37,771 bases of DNA, taken from NCBI GenBank assembly GCA_030432155.1, contig JAUIHQ010000006.1, positions 1 through 37,771 of the forward strand, written 5' to 3'. Source of the stretch: a bacterium. Lineage in GTDB: Bacteria > Verrucomicrobiota > Kiritimatiellia > CAIVKH01. Shown piece by piece: positions 7,794-15,369 of the stretch. A program made the translations under genes and the position numbers. Numbering within the stretch: the stretch's first letter is position 1; each line of letters starts with the position of its first letter. The notes below the pieces were generated by a model that did not search any database, was not told the origin of the DNA, and saw only the letters and a list, made by a program, of their open reading frames with translations.

Positions 7794-10400
7794 ATGGACA
7801 TCACCTGGACAAAGGATGAGTGCATGGGATCCTTTACGGCGCGGTTTGACCGGGTCGCGGAACGGGTTCCGGATCATCCGGCGGTGATCGATGCCTCTCG
7901 CACCATCACCTACCGGGAACTTCAGGGCGAGACCCGCCGCATCGGCGCCGGCATCGCGTCGCTGCACGGTACGGAGCCGGTGGGATTGGTGATGGCTCAT
8001 GACGCCGTCACGGTGGCAGTCATCGTCGGTGCGATCCGCGCCACCCGGATATATGTTGTTCTCGACCCGACCGGCCCGGCCGATCGCAACCTAGGCCTGA
8101 TTCAGGATGCGGGAATTCGATACCTGCTTGCCGATCCCGCGTCCTATTCCGCTGCCTGCTGTTTCGCCGGATCGGAGCAGACCGTTGTCAGAATCGAAGA
8201 GCTGGCCGGGGATGAGCGTCGGCTTGATACCCTTCGGGCCGACGGGAATACGCCGGCTGCCATTTATTACACGTCCGGCTCAACCGGTGAGCCAAAAGGG
8301 ATCGTCTGGTGTCATCGGAATCTGCTCCACAAAGCGTGCTCGATGGTGCTTGCATGTGAACTCACGCACGATGATCGGCATGCTGTTATCACCCCGTTCA
8401 CCTTCGGAACGTCAACCGCACCGATGTTTAATGCATTGCTTTCGGGGACATCGACCACGGTGTATCCGGCTGTAAAGGGAAGCCTGGAGGATCTTCGCCA
8501 ACACCTGATCGACCACCACGTTACGGTGTTGACCCCTTCGGTGGCGCTTTTCCGATCAATGCTTTGTCACGAAAGCCGGGATCCGGTGGCGGAATGCGTG
8601 AGGGTTTCGATTATCGGCGGCGACAGGTATCACCCGCATGACGTTGATATCTGGAAGCGGTCGTTTCCCCGCTCTGCAATCCTCTTTCATGGTCTCTCCT
8701 CCACCGAAACCAACCTGATCGCCATGTATCGGATCGATCACGACACCCCGATTGACGGAGCCATCCTTCCGGTCGGAAAGCCTGGACCGGACAAGATCGT
8801 CCGGATTCTCGATCCCGAGGGACGGGAGGTTGCCCCGGGAGAAGAAGGAGAGATCGCCGTCCAGAGCCGATACCTGTGCAATGGGTATTGGAAACGTCCC
8901 GCATTGAATGCTGAGAAGTTTCGACCCGCGCTCGACGGCAGCGGGGAGCGGATGTTTATGACCGGCGATATCGGAAGGTTTGACGAAGACGGCAATCTGT
9001 ATCACCTCGGCCGGAAGGATTTCATGGTCAAGGTCCGCGGATTCCGGGTGGAGATCGGCGAAGTTGAAGCGGCGCTGCACCGGCTCGAGGCCATTCGGGA
9101 AGCGGTGGTCATAGCCCGCGAGGATGAAAAGAGGGAATCGTTCCTGACCGCGTATGTTGTGTTCAAGCAGGGATCCCGGCTCACGGTGGATGAGATGCGG
9201 CGTCAATTGGGCGTGTCGATACCGGGCCACATGATACCGACCGCCTTTCGGGTTCTCGATTCGCTTCCTCGAAGCACCGCCGAGAAGGTGGACCGTCGTG
9301 CGCTGCAGACCCTGGCCGGCGACCGGCTTGAATCCGAGGCATCCCGCCGTCCGATATCCACACCGACCGAGGTCATGCTGCAGCGCCTGTGGAAAAGCAA
9401 TCTCGGGAGAGAGCCGACAGATGTCGGCGATTCGTTCTTCAATCTCGGCGGAACATCCATTTCCGGCCTTGCACTGCTGGAAAGCATCCGCCGGTCCACC
9501 GGTAGAAATCTCCCGCTGAACCAGTTGTATCGATCACCGACGATCGAGGCCCTGGCCCGGGTGATCGACGGGACGGGAGATGATGCGGAACATGTTCGGT
9601 ATGTTATCCTGCAGTCGTCCGGCGGCGGCCCGCCGCTTTTTCTTGTTCCGGGCATCGGTTCCGATGCCAACTCTCTCCGGGATGTTGCTGCGGCGTTTCC
9701 GCCGGATCGCCCGCTTATCGGCCTGCAATATCCCGGGGTGGATGGCCGGGAGGCGGCAACCTCTTCCCTGGTTGAACTCGCAAATCGATGGGCCGATATC
9801 GTAGAGAAAATCTTTCCGGTCGGCCCCTGCCTGGTCGGCGGTACCTCGGGCGGAGGTGTAGCCGCGCTCGAGCTGGCGAGGGAGCTCCGAACGAGAGGCC
9901 GGGCGGTCCATCTTGTTGCGTTGATCGAGACCAACCTGCCCGGCCGGTGGTTGGTGCCGCATGGCCGCGGGTGGACGTTGCGATATCATCATCGAATGAT
10001 GGCGTGGATGCCCGCCGGTTCGAGGCATTGGCGCTGGTCCGACCTTGGTGCAGGCATTGCTCAGCACATCGGCCGGATGCGCGCGGTCCGGAGCGCCCGG
10101 CATCGTCAGGCCCGTGGTGACGCGCTTCCTCATGTGCTTCGGTATCACTATCTGCTCGATGCCGCCATCCGGTCGTTGCGGGATTACAAGCCTGCGTGCT
10201 ACACCGGCCGGATTGTCCTGTTTCGGGCCGAGCAGCCGGAACATGCATTCGCCACCGCCGACCCCGCGTTGGGCTGGAGCCCCTATCTCTCCGATCTTAC
10301 CATCGTCGATATCCCCGGCCGCCATGGCGCCCACATCCGTCCGCCCCATGCCTCGGTGCTTGCACAAAAACTGGCAGATGCATGCAAAGATGAAAGGTAG
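7794..10400 (+). CDS. Stand-alone adenylation - carrier (PCP) - thioesterase protein (NRPS-like, no condensation domain)
   Basis: A3 YYTSGSTGEPKGI, A5 HGLSSTETNL, A7 MTGDIGRF, A8 GRKDFMVKVRGFRVEIGEVE, A10 AEKVDRRAL; carrier NLGGTSISG; thioesterase GGTSGGG and PGRHGAHIRPPH. Confidence 0.88.
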   Translation: MDITWTKDECMGSFTARFDRVAERVPDHPAVIDASRTITYRELQGETRRIGAGIASLHGTEPVGLVMAHDAVTVAVIVGAIRATRIYVVLDPTGPADRNLGLIQDAGIRYLLADPASYSAACCFAGSEQTVVRIEELAGDERRLDTLRADGNTPAAIYYTSGSTGEPKGIVWCHRNLLHKACSMVLACELTHDDRHAVITPFTFGTSTAPMFNALLSGTSTTVYPAVKGSLEDLRQHLIDHHVTVLTPSVALFRSMLCHESRDPVAECVRVSIIGGDRYHPHDVDIWKRSFPRSAILFHGLSSTETNLIAMYRIDHDTPIDGAILPVGKPGPDKIVRILDPEGREVAPGEEGEIAVQSRYLCNGYWKRPALNAEKFRPALDGSGERMFMTGDIGRFDEDGNLYHLGRKDFMVKVRGFRVEIGEVEAALHRLEAIREAVVIAREDEKRESFLTAYVVFKQGSRLTVDEMRRQLGVSIPGHMIPTAFRVLDSLPRSTAEKVDRRALQTLAGDRLESEASRRPISTPTEVMLQRLWKSNLGREPTDVGDSFFNLGGTSISGLALLESIRRSTGRNLPLNQLYRSPTIEALARVIDGTGDDAEHVRYVILQSSGGGPPLFLVPGIGSDANSLRDVAAAFPPDRPLIGLQYPGVDGREAATSSLVELANRWADIVEKIFPVGPCLVGGTSGGGVAALELARELRTRGRAVHLVALIETNLPGRWLVPHGRGWTLRYHHRMMAWMPAGSRHWRWSDLGAGIAQHIGRMRAVRSARHRQARGDALPHVLRYHYLLDAAIRSLRDYKPACYTGRIVLFRAEQPEHAFATADPALGWSPYLSDLTIVDIPGRHGAHIRPPHASVLAQKLADACKDER

Positions 10401-10463
10401 TGGTCCCGCCCCTCTCGGGCGGTTTCAAACATGTCGTAGCCGCTCATCTCCTGCTCGTGCACA

Positions 10464-10504
10464 TACTCGTACACACGATCCCCTTGTAAGTATGTGTACG
10501 AGTA
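10464..10504. repeat. Perfect 12-bp inverted repeat TACTCGTACACA / TGTGTACGAGTA with 17-nt spacer
   Basis: 10464-10475 and 10493-10504 are exact reverse complements, between convergent genes. Confidence 0.85.
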
Positions 10505-10582
10505 AGGTCGAAGTCGGCAATGAAAAGGATACGGATTTATGTAAACCGCCCTCGTCAGGCCGATCCAATATCCTTCACCATC

Positions 10583-10607
10583 ATGCGGGGGCTTTCCTGC
10601 CCCCCAT
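10583..10607. terminator. GC hairpin downstream of tonB, possible terminator
   Basis: ATG-c-GGGGGC-tttcct-GCCCCC-c-CAT; no clear U tract. Confidence 0.4.
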
Positions 10608-10677
10608 GGTTGGGTATGAGCGGATTGTTCACGTTCATGGAATGAGCCGTTTCCCCGATGATCGGCAACCCACCCTG

Positions 10678-11328
10678 TCACCGCTCCAGTGTAAACCGGA
10701 TGGGCAGGTTGGCGGTTACCGGTGCGGACCATTCGGCGGGAGGGGGCGGGAAGGGGGATGCGGCACGGGCTGCACGCTCAGCTTCGCGAACCAGAATGCG
10801 GCTGCAGATGTCGGAGACCGGGGAGGCCTCGCGAAGTGTTCCGTCTGAAGCAATCTCGAGGTGCAGTGTAACGGTGCCGCGAATGCCGGTACGGCGGGCG
10901 GAGGCGGGATAACGGAGATTGGCCGCGATGGTCCGGCTGACCATCGCCCAGTAGGAGTCCTTCGCATCGGCCACGGCTTCTGCCGTGATCATCACAACCT
11001 CCTCATCCGGCTGGGCATCCTCAAGGACCTCCGGGGCGGGTTCCGGTTCCGGCTCCGGTTCCTCCGGCGCCGGGACTTCTTCAACGGGTTCCGGTGGTTG
11101 CTCGGGCGCCGGTTCCGGTTCAGGCGGCGGGGGAATGGGTTCAGCCATTTTCTTTGGCTCCACCGGAACCGGGGGCGCCGGTTCCGGCGCTTTCACGATG
11201 TGCAGGACCACCGATGCCGGAGGGATGGGACGGGGATGGATGCGAGGGGCGACCGGCAGTCGGGAGAGACCCTGGTGAAGAAGGGCGGATGCGCCGAGGC
11301 AGAGGATGAAGAGCGCTTTCGCGTTCAC
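10678..11328 (-). CDS. tonB: TonB energy transducer
   Basis: N-terminal anchor, long Pro/Glu-rich linker (EPIPPPPEPEPAPEQPPEPVEE), C-terminal TonB domain (LRYPASARRTGIRGTVTLHLEIASDGTL); overlaps exbD stop by 4 nt. Confidence 0.85.
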   Translation of the reverse strand: MNAKALFILCLGASALLHQGLSRLPVAPRIHPRPIPPASVVLHIVKAPEPAPPVPVEPKKMAEPIPPPPEPEPAPEQPPEPVEEVPAPEEPEPEPEPAPEVLEDAQPDEEVVMITAEAVADAKDSYWAMVSRTIAANLRYPASARRTGIRGTVTLHLEIASDGTLREASPVSDICSRILVREAERAARAASPFPPPPAEWSAPVTANLPIRFTLER

Positions 11329-11756
11329 GGCGCAGCATCCTGCCCGGTTCGGCCGGTAAGCTCGATGGACGACAGGCCGGCCGCCCTTGCTTCATCCAGC
11401 AGATGAAGAACCCGCCCTGCCGGTGCATCACGATCCGCGGTGATCACCATGGGCGTCCCGGTATTCCGCTCCGCCGCTTCGGCCAACCGTGGCCGCACGT
11501 TTTCCTCGGCAATCGGCTCTTCGTTGAGAAACAACGTTCCATCCTTTTCGATGACCCACACAAGAGCCGACGGGTCCGGAGCGGTTTCCTCGCCCCCGCT
11601 CATGGGCTCCAGATCCAGGCCGAGCTGTTTCTGGCGGGTAAAGGATGACGAAAGCAAAAAGAAAATCAGCAGCAGAAATACACAATCCACCAATGCGGTA
11701 AGATCCATCCGCGGACGGATACGCTGGCGTTCGGCAAGACGGATGCGCGGTTTCAT
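11325..11756 (-). CDS. exbD: ExbD/TolR biopolymer transport protein
   Basis: MKPRIRLAERQRIRPRMDLTALVDCVFLLLIFFLLSSSF with the TM Asp, periplasmic VITADRDAPAGRVLHLLDEARAAG. Confidence 0.9.
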   Translation of the reverse strand: MKPRIRLAERQRIRPRMDLTALVDCVFLLLIFFLLSSSFTRQKQLGLDLEPMSGGEETAPDPSALVWVIEKDGTLFLNEEPIAEENVRPRLAEAAERNTGTPMVITADRDAPAGRVLHLLDEARAAGLSSIELTGRTGQDAAP

Positions 11757-11788
11757 GGCGTGATCTTGTATCCGCCTGAAGGCAGGCA

Positions 11789-11900
11789 GGAGTCTGCCCC
11801 TCCGGGGTGTGGGCCTCCGGAGGGACAACCTCCCCGCGGCGCGGTGGACATCGGTCGGCTTGATCCTCCGGTGAGAGGACTTCCGGAGGGGCAACCTCCC
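11789..11900. repeat. Intergenic repeat island, three copies of a TCCGGAGGGRCAACCTCCC-like unit
   Basis: 11816-11834 TCCGGAGGGACAACCTCCC; 11882-11900 TCCGGAGGGGCAACCTCCC; inverted copy 11789-11805 GGAGTCTGCCCCTCCGG. Confidence 0.75.
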
Positions 11901-11921
11901 GGTTGCCCGCGTTGCGCCCGA

Positions 11922-12533
11922 TCAACCACTTTGTTCCTCCCCATGCACGGTCAGTACCGCATCGAGCAGTTCCTCTATCGCTTCAAGCCTTGTATGCACC
12001 AGCCGCTCGAAACCATGCCATGCAAGGTAGGCGGGGATTGCAACCCCGAGTCCGAACACGGTGGTCAGCAGCGCTTCCCAGATGCCGCCGGCCAGGGCCG
12101 ACGGATTGACGTCGCCGCCCGCCTGCTGTACGGCATAGAACGCCTGCACCATCCCGAGCACGGTTCCCATCAGCCCGAGCAGCGGCGCCACCTGGCTGAT
12201 CACCGCGAGGGTGGTAAGGTGGGATTCCAGCCGCCGCTTGACCCGGTGGGAGGCAACGACCAGTGCCTCCTCGAACCGTGCCTGCGTTGTACCCCACGCG
12301 GTTTGGACGGTTTCCATCAGGGGCCGCAGGCAGGGGGGCATGGGCACTTGGTCGCGCTCGCCCCCGGCGAGAATCCGGTCCCGAGCCTGACGAGCCCGGG
12401 CGGCCACGTTTCGTTCCCACAACCCGAGTACAATCAGGCGTTCCAGGGCCACGGCGACAACGATCAGGGAGCACAGGATGATCGGCGCCATCATCCACCC
12501 TCCCCGTTGAATCCAATCACTCACTGTTTCCAT
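11922..12533 (-). CDS. exbB: ExbB/TolQ/MotA proton channel protein
   Basis: METVSDWIQRGGWMMAPIILCSLIVVAVALERL; ISQVAPLLGLMGTVLGMVQAF; ALLTTVFGLGVAIPAYLAWHGFERLV; GGGAG upstream of chosen ATG. Confidence 0.9.
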   Translation of the reverse strand: METVSDWIQRGGWMMAPIILCSLIVVAVALERLIVLGLWERNVAARARQARDRILAGGERDQVPMPPCLRPLMETVQTAWGTTQARFEEALVVASHRVKRRLESHLTTLAVISQVAPLLGLMGTVLGMVQAFYAVQQAGGDVNPSALAGGIWEALLTTVFGLGVAIPAYLAWHGFERLVHTRLEAIEELLDAVLTVHGEEQSG

Positions 12534-12623
12534 AATCACTCCCGACATGTCGCATGTACGATGAGAATCCCTGTGCCGCGGCGCGATGGCCGCGGCACAG
12601 AGATCGTTCATCCATCCAACCGG

Positions 12624-14720
12624 TTAAAACATGACTTTTGCCGTTGCATACACATACCGGCCCGGCTGGGGAACCTCGTCGCCGGGTGCGAGATCGCCCG
12701 AAGCGAGCAGCGCCTCCCGGGTCAGATGTTCGTTGTATTCTTCATCAAGCAGGTTCTCGACTCCCACTTCCAGCTCAAGACCGCGGACGATCTCAACGCC
12801 GGCGCGGAGGTGATAGACCTCAAAGGCTCCGGTTTCATCCTCGGGGAAGGTTTCGTCGATCTTGTCCTGGCGGGCCGCAAACCGCATCCCCGCTTCGCAC
12901 CACCAAGGGCGCGTTTCGCTGTCCGCATCAAATCGCAGGGCAATCTCGCCGGACAGCGGCGGAATTTCCGGAAGGTCCCGGCCGTCGGTGGTATTGCGCC
13001 CGGCTACAAATGCAAGCGACGCGGGAACGGACCAGCCTTCGCCAAGGAGCAACTTCCCTTCGGCCTCGGCGCCGTAGAGTTCTGCATCGACGTTGCGGAA
13101 GCTGCGGATGTTGTCCGGTGCGCCGTCGCCGTTGACATCCATACGGGCCACGCTGGTCTGGTAGATATAGTCATCCACCTGCGCGGCAAACAACGAGATG
13201 TCGATGGAACCCTTTTCGTGGGTCATCACCGTTCCCACTGCCGCCTCCAGCTTGGTTTCCGGATCGAGGGCGGGATTGCCGACGAGGTATCCGCCGGGGG
13301 CGGGCGCGAAGGCGAAGAACTGTTCCGTGACCGCGGGGTAGCGGCTGACTCGTCCCGCGCCGGCGTAATACCGTACACGTTCGCTCGCCGCCCATTCCAC
13401 GAGAACATTGCCGGAGAACAGGGTTTCGTCCACTTCATCCACCGCGGCGTTCTCGCCGTTGAAACGCGCATACTGGTCGAGGATCGGAGCCGGGGGGGAC
13501 CCCATGCCGACCGCGATCAGGTCGTCCGCTCCGGCGGCCTCGCTCTGGGCGTAATCGACCCGGCCGCCGATGCGGAGGGTGATGGAGTCGCCGGCGTCCT
13601 GTTTCCACTCCGCGAATGCACCCACGATGTCGCGGGTGACGTCGGGCCAGATGTGGTCCCGGAACGTCATGCCGGAAGCAACCATGCGGCGGGTACGGGT
13701 GGCGTCCCGTTCCATTCGCTCCGCGTCGGTTCCGATCGTCAGCACGGACTGCTCGCTGATACGCCAGTCCGCTTCCGCTTTGCCGGCGTAGGATTTCGCG
13801 GTGGAAGGCGTCTCCGCTTCCATGATGCCGCGGTTCGGCTTGTCGGCATTGTCCATGAGATGATCGATGTCGGCCAGCCCGAGGCTGAGCTCCATCCGTT
13901 CGACCGATCCCTCTGCGGGCAGAATCCGATATCCGCCGAGGGCCATCCAGGCCGTCGACTCACGGATGTCCATGGGCAGCGAGGGGAAGTCAACGTTCTC
14001 TTCCCGTTTGTAGAGGACGGAACCGTATACCCGTTGTCCTTCGACCGGATCCCAGCCGAGGGAGAGCGAACCGGTATATTCTTCCAGTCCCGCGGGTACG
14101 GTTTTGCCGTCGGCCGATTCATAATCATCGAGATCCGCGGTGCCGGCTTCGGCCCGGATATCGAGATTCTCGTCGCCGCCTTCGGCCTTTACCGAAGCAG
14201 AATAGCCGTCGCGGCCATCATCCCAGGTGAAGGCTGCGGTACCCTCCATGCCGGGTTCGGCATCGGGACCACGTTGGACCGCGGGGTCCATGATCACCCG
14301 TCCTCCGGTCCCGCCGGGACCGAGGGTCACCGACGGCAGTGCTTTGACGACGGATACGGATTGCAGGGCATGCGCCGACACATACGAAGCCGGCGGATCC
14401 ATCCGCGAGGGACAGGCGCCGTACAGCGGCAGGCATCCGAGCTGGGTTTGGACCCGCTCCCAGCCCAGGCCGCGGATGACCGGTTCGGCCGCGTTGGCCC
14501 CCCGGTGGACCGCGGTAACGCCGGGCAGGCTTTTCACGGCTTCCGCGACCGACAGGGTCAACGGATTGTCCATCGCGGCGGCGGTCAGCGACCGTTCGCC
14601 CGGCGCCTGAAGCGGCGCTTTGACGTCAATGGGATCCAGGGCAGCCGGATCCTGGGCGGGTGACAGACCCGCAGTTGCAGCGGTCATCAGGACCGCAAGA
14701 CAGATCGATAGATTCTTCAA
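12624..14720 (-). CDS. TonB-dependent receptor, NosA/OprC copper-receptor-like
   Basis: Signal peptide, plug RSLTAAAMDNPLTLSVAEAVKSLPGVTAVHRGANAAEPVIRGLGWERVQTQLG, CPSRMDPPASYVSAHALQSVSVVK, C-terminal ENLLDEEYNEHL...ATAKVMF; proposed TTG start after GGAG (ORF remains open upstream). Confidence 0.85.
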   Translation of the reverse strand: MKNLSICLAVLMTAATAGLSPAQDPAALDPIDVKAPLQAPGERSLTAAAMDNPLTLSVAEAVKSLPGVTAVHRGANAAEPVIRGLGWERVQTQLGCLPLYGACPSRMDPPASYVSAHALQSVSVVKALPSVTLGPGGTGGRVIMDPAVQRGPDAEPGMEGTAAFTWDDGRDGYSASVKAEGGDENLDIRAEAGTADLDDYESADGKTVPAGLEEYTGSLSLGWDPVEGQRVYGSVLYKREENVDFPSLPMDIRESTAWMALGGYRILPAEGSVERMELSLGLADIDHLMDNADKPNRGIMEAETPSTAKSYAGKAEADWRISEQSVLTIGTDAERMERDATRTRRMVASGMTFRDHIWPDVTRDIVGAFAEWKQDAGDSITLRIGGRVDYAQSEAAGADDLIAVGMGSPPAPILDQYARFNGENAAVDEVDETLFSGNVLVEWAASERVRYYAGAGRVSRYPAVTEQFFAFAPAPGGYLVGNPALDPETKLEAAVGTVMTHEKGSIDISLFAAQVDDYIYQTSVARMDVNGDGAPDNIRSFRNVDAELYGAEAEGKLLLGEGWSVPASLAFVAGRNTTDGRDLPEIPPLSGEIALRFDADSETRPWWCEAGMRFAARQDKIDETFPEDETGAFEVYHLRAGVEIVRGLELEVGVENLLDEEYNEHLTREALLASGDLAPGDEVPQPGRYVYATAKVMF

Positions 14721-14838
14721 AGATTGTTCTCCACGTTTTGTAGGTAAGCTGGATGTCCGCTCAGTCGATGTGAACGTGACGAAGCGGCACAGCCTTCGGG
14801 CTGCCCCATATAGATAACGGCATCCAGGCGCGTTCGGT

Positions 14839-15255
14839 TCAGACGAAGGTGTCGGGAACGACGCGGGGAGGGGGAACGGCCGGCTCGGAGGAGAACTGGG
14901 ATCGGCACGTTGTGACGGTGCGGTATCGATCGTCCCGGTCCGCCGGATCCGGCAAGCGAAGGCGGAAGGATGAAAGCAATGCCTCCATGCGCAACGGGGG
15001 GGTGGGAACCGCCAAGCCTTCGGTGGCGGATGTGTCCCGGACCTTCGCCTGTTCGATGCTCTTGCACATCGGGCAGGGGTGGTCGCCGTCAAACGTGCGG
15101 GACAGACCTTCCGTCAGGCCGTATGAAGACGAGTACTCCACGATCATGCGGCTCCAGGCAACCGACTGAAGAAACATCCAGTGTCCCCCCATGGTCGCGA
15201 GCACCGCGACAAGCGCCGCGGTGGTGCCGGTGAATCTGAAGATACGCTGCATCAT
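14839..15255 (-). CDS. Small membrane-anchored HPCPMCK protein, putative metal-locus partner
   Basis: 138 aa: N-terminal hydrophobic segment, WMFLQSVAWSRMIVEYS, GDHPCPMCKSIEQAK; directly upstream of the receptor on the same strand. Confidence 0.65.
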   Translation of the reverse strand: MMQRIFRFTGTTAALVAVLATMGGHWMFLQSVAWSRMIVEYSSSYGLTEGLSRTFDGDHPCPMCKSIEQAKVRDTSATEGLAVPTPPLRMEALLSSFRLRLPDPADRDDRYRTVTTCRSQFSSEPAVPPPRVVPDTFV

Positions 15256-15340
15256 TATCCGGCCCGACAGACTGCCTTACACCCGGACGATTTGCAATGA
15301 AATCCCTGCCTGGCGCGGACGCTGGAAGAACGGGCTTTAC

Positions 15341-15361
15341 TTTGTTAGTTAAACTAATAAA
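15341..15361. promoter_or_regulatory. Putative ROK operator 1 (TTTGTTAGTTAAACTAATAAA)
   Basis: Palindrome around TTAGTT-A-AACTAA (15345-15357), between TTTACT (15336-15341) and TAAAGT (15358-15363), just before the SSS ATG at 15370. Confidence 0.7.
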
Positions 15362-15369
15362 GTGTCGGC

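Noticed and set aside
11760-14663. 967-aa plus-strand ORF
   Set aside because: Antisense shadow of exbB and the TonB receptor, whose minus-strand products have clear family motifs; long antisense ORFs are expected at this GC content.
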